Assembly: GCA_030267565.1 (NCBI GenBank)
Contig: BRXU01000001.1
Span: 8,907,001 to 8,971,000 of the forward strand
Reading direction: 5' to 3'
Length of the DNA: 64,000 nt
Source of the DNA: Pleodorina starrii
Lineage: Eukaryota > Chlorophyta > Chlorophyceae > Chlamydomonadales > Volvocaceae
The notes below the pieces were generated by a model that was not told the origin of the DNA, did no database searches, and worked only from the letters and a program-made list of their open reading frames with translations. The translations under genes were made by a program, and so were the position numbers. This document shows positions 36,799-48,626 of the stretch, in pieces; within the stretch, counting starts at the first letter, position 1; every line of letters starts with the position of its first letter.

Positions 36799-39700
36799 CT
36801 AATAGCGCCGGTTGCCTCCGCGCCCATTGCCACCCCCCTGGGGATAGCCCCCGCCTTGCTGCGAAGGTCCTCCCCACTGGGGATAGCCCGGGGCAGCCCC
36901 GCCCCCGCCCCACTGCCCTCCTGGGCCCTGCGCCGGGCCCGGCCCCCACTGCTGGCCCCCCGCCCCAAACAGGGGCCCTCCCCACGGAAGCGCGCCCCCC
37001 GGGCCCTGGACACCCATCGGCCATGGACCCGTCCCGGGGCCGTGAGAGGGCCCTGCCCCTCCCAACATCGGGTGGCCACCCAAATGGGCGCCGGACATGT
37101 TATTGTTCATTACTGCCCACGGACTCCACGGCTGGCCCAGGTGGAAGGCCGGCATCGGTGGTGGCATCGGCGGCACCGGTGGCGGCAGCGGCATCGGCGG
37201 CAGCGGCCCGTGCCAGCCGGCGTTGTGGGGGCCCGCCCCCGCCCCGTAGGCCGGCGCCGCTGCGTGCTGCCGCTCCCAGGTCTGCAGGCCGCCCTGGGGC
37301 CGAGCTGCGCCGCCACCGCCACCACCGCCGCCACCCTGTTGCTGCGATGAGCCGATGCGTCCGCCACCGCCACCCTTCTTGCCCTGCTGCTGCTGCTGCT
37401 GCTGGCCTGCACTGCCCTTGTTCTTATTCTTGTTCTTCTTGCCGCCACCACCACCGTGCACCGGCTTGAGCTCCGGCCGAAGTCGCTCGAGCTCCCTTTG
37501 GTCCTCGGCGTTGCGCGACTGAACGTACTGCAGCACAGCGCAGTACAAGGCCGTACAGTGCGGTAAAGTAAGCAACGCGGGCCAGTCCGCACGGCAGCCC
37601 ACAACGAGGTGCAGTCCCACCACCAGGGCGGGGGGCCGGGGGGCCGGGGGCCGGGGGAACGGGGCGGAGGCTGGGGCCGGGGGCCGAGGCTGGGGCTGGG
37701 CGGGGCCCCCGCGCCACACCGGCCCCGGGCTTCATGGCCATCTACCCAACCCACAAGCACCCGCCGCGGCGCGTCGCCTCCCGAACCCATCACTCACCAG
37801 CCACCCTCCCCCCCCGGGCGCTACCGCGACACTGACTGGCAGCCCGGACCTCACCCCGCTGGACCTTGGGGCCCCTCACCCCTCCGCACTCCACCCCGGA
37901 ACGAGAACATACTACCCCCCACAGACAGCCACTCGCTCGCTCACCTTCATGTCGGGACACAGCTCCAGGAGGGCCCCCACATCGCCCCGCGACAACTTCA
38001 GGTGGCTCAGATCCGGACCCTCAGCCGGCATCGCACCCCGCAGCGGCGCCAGCGCCCCCAGCCAGGCCGCGTGCGGCCCCCGCACCTCCGCCGCCGCCTT
38101 CTCGTCCGGGTGCTTCCGCCGCCGCCGCCGCCGCGGGCGGGGTTCGTCGATCAAGAACACGCCGCCGCCCATCATGCCGAATTCACCGCCGAAGTCATCG
38201 CCGTAGTCACCGCCGAAGTCACCGTAGGGGTCATCATAGGGGTCCATTTCATCGTCGAACTCGTCGTCGCCGAACGCGGCGGCGGCGGCGCCGCCGCCAG
38301 CCGCCGCGAGCGCTGCCGCCTCCGCCGCCTCCGCCTCCTCATCTGAGCAGCTGTCGTCGCCGGGCGCGTCCAGCAGCGAGTAGCGGCGGCGCGGTCGTGA
38401 GACGGCGGCATGCGGGGCAGGATTGAGCGCGTCGTACGGCAGCTTGCGCGCGATACGCTGCGCGCGCGCGAACCTGACTGCCGCGTCATTGAAGCCCTCG
38501 TATGCGAGCAGGTAGCTGACAAGCACCCGCGGCTGCTGCGGCCGGTGCGGCTGCTGTTGGTCGCCACTGGCGCCCCCCCCCACCACCGCCTTGACTGGTA
38601 CGCGCGGCTGGGTGTGTGACCCGGTTCTTCCGCTCCCACGCCGCAAACGCCTCTGCGAGGATCCGCGCCCCCGCCGCCGCCGCCGTCACCACCCAAAGCT
38701 GCAGCGTGTCACCACCGCCGTCGGCTTCCCCGGCTTCACCGCCGCTGCCGGCTTCGCCGCCGCTGCCGGCTTCACCGCCGCTGCCGGCTTCGCCGCCGCT
38801 GCCGGCTTCGCCGCCGCTGCCGGCTTCGCCCCTCCGGCCCTCCGGCCGCCGGCCCTGCTGCGGATCGCGCTCCAGCAGCGGCAGCGCATTGCGGGCTCGT
38901 GCCGGTGCACCGCCCAGCAGGCTCAGCCGCACGTCGTTGTACGCTCCGAGGCAGAGGTCCCGGCTGGCCTCGCGTGACGCCGCCTCGTGGCCCCACAGGA
39001 CGAGGCGGGGGCGGCTGGGCAGTGCGGCAAGGCAGGCGGCCAGGTGCAGTGTGGGGACCTCGCCAGTCACCTGAAGGGTGGGGAGCGGGCGCGGGGGCGG
39101 GGGCGTTGAGGAGAGGAACCAGTGTTTGGGGCCGGAGGCGTGGGCAGTCGAGGGCGCGGGAGGCGGCCGGGGCTCGTTGAACAGGGCAAGGGGTGGGGGA
39201 GGAGTGGCTGATTCCACGGATCTGTCGTTCCACTGGGACCGTCGCGACAGGCGGGTGGTTCGCAGCAGCAGCAGCTTCCCGCAGCGGTCGAAGCGCCGCT
39301 CATGACTGGCTGACAGGCACGACGACATGACGGACTGAGCACATAGACAGGACAGACTGAACGGACACGGACAGACACGGACACAACGGACAGACACGGC
39401 CAGTCACCTCCATGCATCTGGCTGGCTGCCGTACCGACCTGCAGCTCCCTCAGGTTGGGCGGCAGCGGCACCTGAGCCACCTCCCGGACCAGGAAGCGGC
39501 CACTGGAGCCCGAGCCGCTGCCGGAGCCGCTGCCTGAGCCTGGATCTGAGACTGCACCGGCGCCCCCGCCCCCGCCCACGCCGCTGCCCGGCACCGCCTC
39601 CTCCTCCTCCTTGGCCCCCTCCTCCTTCTCCTCCTCCTCCTTTCCCCCTGGTGTGTCGCCGTCGCCATCGCCGCCTTTCTCTTCCGCCTCCTCCATCTCG

Positions 39701-41959
39701 CCCCTGCCTTCGTCGCCAACTGCTCCCTCCGCCGGCCCCGCAGCGGCGTCTCCGCTCGCGCCCCTCTCTTCGCCCGTTGCCGCCACCGCCGCCACCGCGG
39801 ACCCATCCAATACCGCCTCCTCCACCGCCGCTGCCGCCACCACCGCCGCGGATCCATCCAACACCACCACCTCTTTCTCCTCCTCCAACTTCTCCTCCTC
39901 CACCGCCGCCGCCGCCTCGGCGGGCGCAGCCAACACCGCCACGCCGTCGCCGCAGCGCCCCGGCGGCGGCGTCGCAATGCCCAGGCAGCACAGCCGCGTC
40001 AGCGCCGTCATTCGCGCCAACGCCGGTAGATCTCGCGACCCGACGAACGACTCGGGCACCGACAGCTCCACCAATGAGCCCGCCATTCCGCCCACCAGCG
40101 GGGCCAACCGCCAGCAGTCGCGGGCGAAGGCAGCCAGGTCGCGACTCAAACCGCCGCCGCCGCCATCACCATAGAGAGAACCGTAGTCGTCGTCGTCGTC
40201 GCTGCCGTACTCGTTGACGGGTTGCGGTACGGCAAGGACGAGACGGGTGAGGGCCGTGAGGGTGGAGAGCGGCGCCAGCTCGCGCTCCGGCAGGAGTACG
40301 GTCGCGTCGGACACGATATCGTCTGAGGAGAGCTCCAGGGAGCGAAGGGAGGCGAGCGTCGCCACGCGGGCGGCCAACGGCGCGGCGGTAGCGCCTGGCA
40401 GGGGCGGGGGGGGGGTGGAGGGCAGGGGGCGAGGTAGCGGGTGGTGTGGGTAGTGCACTCGGGGACAGATAGCAAGCATGGCAAGGTCGGGGGAGGGTGG
40501 CTGAGAGGGAGGGTGCCTGAGAGGGAGGGTGCCTGAGCGGGTGGCTGAGGGGGTGCCTGAGAGATTGAAGCCCAGGTTCCTCGGGGCCGGGCCCTTTTGG
40601 AACCCCCAAACCCTGACATACCCACCACCACCCCCAACCCCATGACCCCTCCGCCCTCCCCAACCCAGTCCCCCATCCCCTCGCCACCTCCTCCTCCTCC
40701 TCCTGCTCCTCCTCCTCCTCCTGCTCCTCCTTCTCTTCCGCCGCCCTTTCCTCTTGCCCCGCTCTGCCTCCACTCGTTGGGGCCGTCCAGGAATGAGCAT
40801 TCCCGACTGTTCAGCGCCAGCTCCTGCAGGTCTGGCAGGCAGTCCCTCTCCAGCCAGCTAGGCAGCCAACGAGTCCACAGGCTCAGCAGCGACAGGCGCC
40901 GCAGCCGAGGACCCAGCGCCCGCAGCAGCGGATCAAGCGCCTCCGCCTCCGCCACCGTCGACAGCTCCAGGTGCAGAGAGTGCAGGGCGGGCAGCGAGGC
41001 AGCCAAGGACACGGCCCAATCCGCGGGCAGCGCCGCCGCCGCCACCTCGGCAGCAGCTGCCGTGGCGGCGGCAGCGTTTCGCTTCGCTTTGCCCTGCTTT
41101 TCCGGGGTCGTTGAGTGAATTGCTGTTGTCGCCATGGCGGTTGTTGGGCCGAGGCCCAGGCCGTGGGGGCAGAAGGCCGGCTCGAGGCGGAGGGAGAGGC
41201 AGGTGAGTCGGGCGCCAAAGGTCTCGACGAGGGGGAGGCTGTGGGGCGGGGGCCGAGGGGAGGCGGTGGGGTTTGAGGGGTAAGCGGGGCGCTGGGCCTG
41301 GGCTGGGCTTTGTTTCACGGTGGTGTCCGCACGGCGCTGAGATGAGGAGTAGCGAGGGCTCTGGAGCAACGGACGTCATCCCCATCCGTGCGTGTGCATT
41401 TGCCGGTCAACCCTGCCGGCTCCAAAGTGAACCTGCCTAGCAGCCCCCGCGGACCCAGCAAGGTTCTATATAAATATACGTAACAGGGCCAAGATCTTAC
41501 AGACAGCACGGCCTCCCTGTCATGAGGCGCGGGTTGATCGTTGTTCGCCATGGGACGCAAACCAACGAAAAGTGACAAACCGCCCAGCCCGCCTCACATG
41601 ACTTGGTTGGCAGTCATGGACCTCCCGCACAAAATCTCTATCGTTCCTGGGTGGTAGCCCAGAACTGCAAGCCGCTGCAAGCCTTGCAGAATCTGTGCGC
41701 TCGTGACATTGGCGGAGCCCTTGACCTGAAGTCTAGGGCACCAGCTGATATGCTGTCTACGAGCAAGCCAACAAGTCGACCTTAGGTTCCTTGCGTCCGC
41801 GGCTTCAAGGAAGTCCCAAAACGTGGGGACTGCGTGGAGGATGGTATCCAGACCAGGGCTGGTCTTCACGTCCAGAGCACCGTTATTGCTTTTGAGGCCA
41901 TCACCCGGTGACTGCTGTGCAGGTGGTGTGTCCATTGCTGCGCCTTTGGGTGCGTCCAA
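36799..41959 (-). CDS. Gene B: inverted paralogue of gene A, apparently damaged
   Basis: Minus-strand exons matching gene A one for one: 41959-41598, 41238-40688, 40394-39439, 39070-37945, 37527-36799. Exon 1 is 362 nt in both copies, and the same phases are used at introns 1-3. Shared text includes MSTCRLAR-like RSTCWLAR, LPALHSLHLELS, LRRLSLLSLWTRWLPSW, LVLAVPQP, LRELQ and the ending GNGRGGNRRY. Two defects. The codon aligned with the gene A ATG is TTG (41959-41957); the next in-frame ATG is eight codons on. Exon 4 is 1,126 nt, one more than a multiple of three, and the frame slips at a run of nine Gs (38573-38581, C on the plus strand). Removing one G restores frame and would give about 1,240 codons. 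It could be a young pseudogene, a working gene with an internal start, or carry an assembly error. Confidence 0.62.
38573..38581 (-). other. Homopolymer frameshift site in gene B exon 4
   Basis: Nine consecutive Cs on the plus strand. Before it the frame reads through ERKNRVT as in gene A; after it, RVLVSYLLAYEGFNDAAV-like sequence continues in the other frame. Gene A has no such run here. Confidence 0.8.
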
Positions 41960-43338
41960 TCTCCAATGCCAGCCGGGGGAAGTTTCCTACCTCGCCTCAG
42001 GGTTATTTCAGGCGTATGCATAAGATACTGGCCGTATCCCACGCAAGCTGAATATAATTGCTGACTGTCAACGTGTCAAGTGTCAAGACAGCGGCTGGGC
42101 CCCAAGAAGCCCGAACCCTCAACTGCTAACCGTCGTGCCGCAGTCTTTCAGAGCGAGACGCCTTCTCAAGTTTACGGGTCGCAGCTCGCAAGCTCACAAC
42201 AACTTTTGTTAAACAAACGGCTGCCGTCCATGGCGATTCTCAAAACAATTGCGGACGCAGGCAAATGGGGCCCCGCCAGGTGGTTTTTTATATGGTCATA
42301 ATTATAGCTCCGTGATACAGCATAATGAGTTGTGGCAATGATTACGATGCGAACCATTTATGCGAGCTGTCTAAGCTGTAAGGTCCAAGGTGTCTGCTCC
42401 TGACGTCGAAACTCGACGGCGGGGACGTGCTGGTCCTGGGTACGTCGTGTCATCGTACGATAACTCAATTTATGATAGGCTTTCGGTAATTCGATAGTAA
42501 TTCGATAACGAGTATAACACACGCCAGAGATGGAGGAGGCGAAAACTTCCGTCAGCATACGTGATGCGGCTGTCAGCGCCGAATGCGGGCGACAGTTCTC
42601 AACAGTGTGCTTCATGCGCTTTACATGCTTTGGCCTTCATAGGTCCTGGAGCCCACTCTAACAGCAACAATAGTAACAACAACGTCTTTTTACATGTCAC
42701 CGTACGACATCCCGAGCACGGCGGGGCCCCTTGCAGCCGCTTCCGCCTCCGCCGCCTCCACCGCCGCGCACTGCAGCCCCCGCTTGCCTCCCGTACCTCC
42801 GCACATGCCGCAAGTCCGTTCCAGCTCCTCACACCACAAAAAGTCCAAAGCCAACGCCGATGGCGCCAAGGAACCTGATCCCGCAATACGGCCTACAAGG
42901 GGCTCCAAAAACCCTCCACGACGGCTTGCCAAGCAACTCGATTGCGTTTACGTTTCATCCCTGAATGAGAAAGCTCCGATGGGCGAAGGGGGCGATACAC
43001 GTCAGGATACGGTAGAGCCTCACAGCGCCGGGCCCCAAACGACCCCAAAAAAACCAAACCCTCGCCGGCTCCCGAGCGCGGACTGCTCTCCCCTCACCTC
43101 CTTCCTTTACTAATCCCCCTGCATGCATGCATGCACCCATCAGCACAGACCCGGCGATGAGGGGACGGGCGCCGAGCTACTGCCGTACCCGGGCCCCGAA
43201 CGAGGAAAAATGATACACGGGCACGGCATAAGATCATACATACGAACAAGCTAACAGGTAACGGCACCCGAGCCAAAGCAACCGTACATCTGTACAGCAG
43301 ACTAATTCACATGTATCAACGGTGGTACTGGCCCCAGA

Positions 43339-43785
43339 CTCCGAGCGAGGCAGCAGCTTCGACCCGCAAACCACACACACACACACACCCGCACACACAC
43401 ACCCCAAAGCTGGCTCCGCTCTCCCGCATTGGCATACGCCCCGCCGGCCCAGCCGCCCCCCTCCCTCTTGAAACCGCCCGCCGCCGCCGCTGCTTCCGCT
43501 GTTTCTGCTTCCGCTGCCGCTATTGCGACTGCGGAGGTGCTGCTGCCGACCCGGCGCGTCAACGCGGTACGCGGTTGCCTATTAACGAGTACGGAAACTC
43601 CCGTACCGACAGTTGTACGTTGTCGTAGTCGAAATCCGGGTCGAGGCTGCGTTACGGAGGAGGAAAAAAGGAAACGCGAAAAGGGGACGGGGAAAGGTAC
43701 AGGTTTGCCGCGTTGTCGTGGCCCGTCATGGTTGAGGGGGCAGGGAGCTGCGGGGCTGGGTTAGCAGCCGGCGACCGATTCGTGG
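43339..43785 (+). repeat. Dispersed repeat, copy 2 (about 450 bp)
   Basis: Same orientation and order of blocks as copy 1, with an added CA-rich insertion near 43375-43400 and extra sequence around 43600-43740. The two copies flank the gene B arm of the inverted duplication. Confidence 0.8.
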
Positions 43786-44009
43786 ATGTGTGTGTGCCAA
43801 ATCCATGCAGGCCGAGGCGGCAGCAGCTCGGCTCCAAACCTCCAATCGTCCCCCCCCGGCCCCCAGCAAGAAAACGGTCACCCAGTTAGGTAGGCCAGGC
43901 AGGTACCGTAGTCCTGGCCATCAAGGGCCACGGATCCGCCCACGGATCCCGCAGAAAACCGAGGAAGGGACACCGAGGGAACCCAGCACCAGCCGTGTGG
44001 GCAGCCGCC

Positions 44010-44045
44010 CAGCCCAGCCCAGCCCAGCCCAGCCCAGCCCAGCCC
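44010..44045. repeat. AGCCC pentanucleotide microsatellite
   Basis: About seven perfect units immediately downstream of the stop codon of the minus-strand gene ending at 44048. Confidence 0.9.
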
Positions 44046-44047
44046 AA

Positions 44048-47000
44048 TCACCGAAAGGACTCCACCGACTCGAAGGTCGGCCCGTCGGCGGAAGGAGACG
44101 CGGCTGTGGACGCGTCAGGCGGCCCCGCCACCGCCGCTGCGGCCGCCGCCGCCGGTGCCACCGGGCAACCGCGCCCTGCACCGCCCGCCAACCCAACAGC
44201 CACCTCCCGCCCCGCCGCCGCCGCCGAGCCGCTGCCTCCAGCCGCAGCCGCCGCGTCCGCGCCTGCAGACCCTCCGGCGCCGCCCTCCCCGTCGCCATTG
44301 CTGCTGCCGGTGCGGCCGCCGCCGCCGCCGCTGCGGCGCGCGGCGGCGCCGCCGACAAACGGGGGCGCGCCCTCCGCGTGATGTCCATTGGCGAGCGCCG
44401 CCACCGCCGCCCCATCCCCTCCCTCTCTCTGGCCCTGACCCTCCCCCTGGTCCTGGTCCTGGTCCTGGTCCGCGCTCTGGACCGGGCTCAGGCCTTCTAC
44501 GGTGGCGGAGGGTGGACCTGCGGCGGTAGGAAGGGAAAAGGAGAAGAGCGAAGTGGAGTGGAGTGGAGTGGAGCATGCTGCTGAGTGGGTGGGGTCGAGT
44601 GAAGGAGGGAGGCGCGCGTGTGCGGCACACAGCACCCAGCGAGAGCTGTCCCTCCCGCCCCCCCACACATGTCCGCATTACCCCCTGCCCCGCCTGGCGC
44701 CGTGCCCCACGTTGGACCGTCAACACCCTTCCTCCCCTCACATGCCCTCCGGCTCCTCCTGGGCCCTGTCTCCTGTCTCCTGTGTCCTGGGTCGCCCCCA
44801 TTTCGCCCCCGTCCCTCCGCCGCGGCTCCTTCCCTATTCCTTCCCTATTCCTTCCCTATTCCTTCCCTATTGCTTCCCTATTGCTTCCCTATTGCTTCCC
44901 TATTGCTTCCCCCCCTGCCCCCCCTCCCTCTCTCTCCTCCCTCACCCGCCAGCCCCAGGTGCTCCAGGAGGGCTCGTCCATCCACCCCCTGCATCGCAGC
45001 CCACAGAGAGTCCTCGTGGCGAGTGTCCTGAGGGGCGGGGGGCCGGGGTGTGGAGGTGAGGGGCGGGCGGGGTGTGGAGGTGAGGTTACGGGGGTAGGGG
45101 GGGGCATGGGGTAGGAGTGAAGGTTGGAGGTTGGGGGGTGGGGGTTGGGGAAGGGGTTAGAGGTAAGGGATTGGGATCACCGGATGTGGCTGCCCTGATC
45201 ACCCCCGCCCGTGGCCACTCCCGCTGCGCCCGTGGCCACTCCCGCTGCAAGAGATGCACCACCCCCGGCCCCGCCGCTGCCCCCTCCCCTCCCCCCTCAC
45301 CTCCCAACTCGCTCTCACTCACCAGACAGGTCCCCGGAAGCGACGTCGCCGTTGCGCCACTCGCCTCAACTGCGCCCTCCGACATCGACATCGACATCGA
45401 TTGCACCAGCCCCGGCCCGCCCAACGGCGCCTCCAGGGAACCCGCCGCCGTCGCCGCCGCCGCCGCCGCGGCGGCGCCGCGCCCCTCGCCGCCGCCGTCG
45501 ACGGGCGCCATCAGCGGGGTCCCCGGCGGCTCCGGAACAACCTCCGGAGCGTCGTCATCATCATCATCATCATCATCAGCGGCAGCAGCAGCAGCAGCAC
45601 TGTCCGCCCGCCGCCGCCCGGCGTCTCCCGCGCTTCCCTCCTCCTCCGCCCCCTCCTGTTGTTGCTGCCCCTGCTGCGGTCTCTGCAGCCCTACGGCACC
45701 CGCTCCTGCACCCCCTCCTGCAGCAGCCGCCAGGAGTGAGTGACGCCGCACGCGAGCCGGTGGTGGGGGAAGCAAAGGTGATGTGAGGTGATTTGGGGCT
45801 GGGGGTGTTGAGGACGGGGGCGGTGATTGGTGGAAAATGTGGGTTGGGATGGTAGGAGACCGTTGCCTCGGGCGCCGGGCGGCACCAGACGGCAATCCTG
45901 AAAAGGCGAGCCATCGGTACACGGCCCAGCTCACAGTAAGTTTCTATCCTGGTACACCAAAACAAAGCGCACTGATCCCCCCCCAAAACCCAGGAAACGA
46001 CGCAAGACAACCGGTGGCAACCCACCTCGCATGGCCCTGATCTCATCTTCCAACGTTAGCACCGGCGCCGGCGGCGGCGGCGGCGCCGCCGCTCGTGCCG
46101 ACGCTGCGGCGCCGCCGGGCCCGGACTCCCTGCGCGCCCGGGCGATAGCGCTGGGAACGTATCCGGTGGCGCCGGCGGCGGCGGCCGCTGCGCTGGCGGC
46201 GGCCGAGTCCGTTGGCCTGCTGGCGGCCGGCCCCACGGGCGCGCTGCTATCGCCACCATCGCCGTCGGCGTCGTCCCCTTCCGGCGTGAAGTTGTCGACC
46301 TGGGGTTGTGGGAGGCGGGAGGGGGTTGCGATGGTCAGGGGTTGGGGGCGGGGAGAGGGACGGGTCACGGCACGTGTCCCGCTACGGTGCTGCGGAGAGG
46401 TTGGGTGTGTGCGTGTGTGTTCCGAGCAGGACAACTGTGGGAGGCAGTGGAGTGTCAAAAGCTGTGCATGATTTTGCTGATCCCACCGCAATAGGCGGGC
46501 GCGGGTATATGAAAGTGGCGTTGACCTTGAAGAAGAAAAGCAGGGACAGGGGATGGGTTACGAAGTACGTGTTCGGGCGCTCGCACATGCGGCCAAACCG
46601 TGGGGGTTTGGCGTGCCGTACTGGGGCGTGCCGTGCAGGTAAGCGCGGGCGGCGGGGCGGGCTTGCCAGCGCACTGTCAAGGCGGCCCCCGGGAGCAGTG
46701 GTTACTCTAATTACCTTGACGTCCCCCGGTCCATCCAAAAAGAAGCTGCTGCTTGCGCGGGACAGCTTCATGACGGGGATGCCGTTCTCGTCGAGTTCCT
46801 GTAGGCAAACACCGTTTCAAGGTGTGAGGGCCCTGAGCGAGAGCGATTATAAAAGTGTTATATTTTTCAATCGGCAGAAAAGTGCAGAACCTGTAGCTCG
46901 CTTATCGCAGAGTGATATTCTAGCAAAAATTTGGCGCTCGCCTCGTCGTCTTCTCCTGTCTTGCTGATGCCCTGCCAATCGCCATCCTCCGTAGACAAGT

Positions 47001-47406
47001 CATCCACGTCCTCCTACAGAAGCAAATTCAAAACGGGGGTGTGGGGTTCAACGACCGGCCTAAAGTGATGGCCCCCCAAAGCGACATGGGCGTGCCGCTG
47101 CGACATACCTCTGCGGCAGCTTTCTCGTATTCTACTCTCAGCGGATCAACTTGCGGTTTGAGCATTTCGCGTAGAGCTTTTTTGGCTTCCTGCATGGTCA
47201 GCAGACCGAGGGTGTCGCTACATGCGTGTTCCACGCAAGCGACCCGAGCTTAATCGCACCAGCTCCTTCACTTCTGCAGGGTCGGCATCCTTAATTGATG
47301 GCAGGACCTTCACCAGCGCTTCATACGTCTCGTTGGGCTTTTGGCCGACGAGGGAAAACACAGCTGCATAAACGTCATCGTGTTGTTGTGTGTTCTTTGC
47401 GTCCAT
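44048..47406 (-). CDS. Unrecognised protein with conserved-looking N-terminus and low-complexity tail
   Basis: I do not recognise this family. Minus-strand exons: 47406-47260, 47189-47109, 47013-46891, 46798-46715, 46299-46026, 45717-45323, 45027-44946, 44517-44048; phases join, giving 551 residues. Residues 1-145 look like ordered alpha-helical sequence (DDVYAAVFSLVGQKPNETY, EAKKALREMLKPQVDPLRVEYEKAAAE, LLEYHSAISELQELDENGIPVMKLSRASSSFF). The rest alternates Ala/Gly/Glu/Gln low complexity with a short ordered exon (RHEDSLWAAMQGVDGRALLEHLGLA). It ends VESFR at TGA. Intron 1 is only 70 nt and is the weakest junction: the skipped sequence also reads partly as protein (SDTLGLLTM). Same strand as the MT-A70 gene, 1 kb downstream of it. 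Base content is typical of the window. Confidence 0.62.
44829..44910. repeat. 11-bp minisatellite CTTCCCTATTC/G
   Basis: Seven or eight near-perfect 11-base units in intron 7 of the 551-residue gene. The last four carry G in place of the final C. Confidence 0.9.
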
Positions 47407-48449
47407 TTCTGGTCAAGATGGTATAGCCAAGTAAATTACACAGCTTGATCTCGACGTCCAAGCTAAGACTAATGATACCTTGCCAACCGCCTTCCGTTTG
47501 TACGGCATCGCTACAGCAGAATCCGTGATGAAGCCGCGGACCCCGTCTACTAGCGCTTGAATCACTCCAATACCATCAACGCCTCGAGCCCTTAGTCCCC
47601 CCGTGCGACTGAGGAAGGGCTTATACGGGAGTACGCTCCATAATCCCGTCCGTGTCGTTGCCTTGAAAACCGAGCCGGACCGATTCAGCCAATCTTCTTC
47701 AACCTTAACTCCACGGACTCACCAAAGAACAAGTATTGCCACACGCACGCGCACTCGGCGCACGCTGTTCGCCGTTTAGGGCTGCCAACAACACTGCCGA
47801 TGCAAACCACCCCCGATGACTCGCACGACCCAAATGAAGGAACGGTTTTACCCTGATGGACCCAACGAGCCCGAAACCTCGCGCCGACCCTGCTCGTCCC
47901 AACCTGCAGTCAACCTGCCCGATCGACTCGACTCCCACAACTTGGGTCGTTGCCAACAATGACACCCTCCCCTGCGAAGGGTAGGGACAGGGGAGGGTGT
48001 GTTGACACCCTCTCCCCTGTCCCCGCCCTCCGCGCCCCCACCCTTCGCGCGCGCAAAGTTGTCCGTCGATCGCGCGTCCGGGGACACAAAAACACGCACC
48101 GTCCCCGTCTCCATTCCTGCCTGCCCCGCCGCACCCGCACAACCGCCGGCGGCTCTACCCTTCCGAAGGTCTCTGGAGCCCTATCCCAACAACAGCGACA
48201 TGCAGCCCTCCGTCCCTCTGTCCCGCCATCCCTCCGTCCCTCCGCCCTACCGTCCAGGCCGTTCCTTCGCCCTCGGCCTATACGTGAATACCCCCCCCCC
48301 CCACACACACACCCACACACCGCTCCAGCCCTCCAGCTCTCCAGCCCTCCAGAGATGAGAAGAAAAGAGACGAGACGAGGCGAGCTGCAGAAGCTGACGC
48401 GGCCAGTCTCCGATCATGTTCCGATCCGGTGCGTCACCTCACCCGCACC
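47407..48449. other. Tandem-gene spacer downstream of the MT-A70 gene
   Basis: Holds the MT-A70 3' UTR and the promoter of the 551-residue gene. The first minus-strand TGTAA after the MT-A70 stop that I see is at 47440-47436, only about 30 bp from the next ATG. A dispersed repeat copy is at 48274-48290. An inverted repeat built on GGGGAGGGTGTGTTGACACCCTCTCCC-like sequence lies near 47965-48020. No gene seen. Confidence 0.5.
48274..48290 (+). repeat. Dispersed CGGCCTATACGTGGATA motif, copy 3
   Basis: Core with one change (CGTGAATA), followed by a run of Cs. Located in the spacer after the MT-A70 gene. Confidence 0.75.
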
Positions 48450-48575
48450 TCACTTCACCTCCGACACGTGGTCCCACCCGGGCCTGGGGACGTGGGGTGC
48501 GGGGTGGGTGGGTTTTAGGGTTTTGGGGTGGGTGCGGGGTGGCGATCATGTGCACATGGGAAACACGGGGAGGAG

Positions 48576-48626
<51 letters not shown>

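Larger units (their letters stand above)
41960..44047. other. Intergenic stretch upstream of gene B and downstream of the 551-residue gene
   Basis: No gene is supported. It contains the presumed gene B promoter (AT-richer, 41990-42600), low-complexity Pro/Ser-coding-like sequence at 42700-42900, copy 2 of the dispersed repeat (43339-43785) and an AGCCC microsatellite (44010-44045). A minus-strand TGTAA at 42694-42690 is the nearest one I saw for the next gene. Confidence 0.55.

Noticed and set aside
41464..41476. TATATAAATATA-like box
   Set aside because: Lies inside gene B intron 1, between exons that match gene A, so it is unlikely to be the gene B promoter, though an internal promoter cannot be excluded.
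44048..44052. GTGATT donor at the end of the last exon of the 551-residue gene
   Set aside because: The frame reaches TGA at the same place and no convincing downstream exon was found, so the gene is ended there.
48513..48528. TTTTAGGG telomere-like sequence
   Set aside because: Only one perfect unit plus TTTTGGGG; two CCCTAAA fragments at 51262-51300 are likewise isolated. Too little to call an interstitial telomere array.
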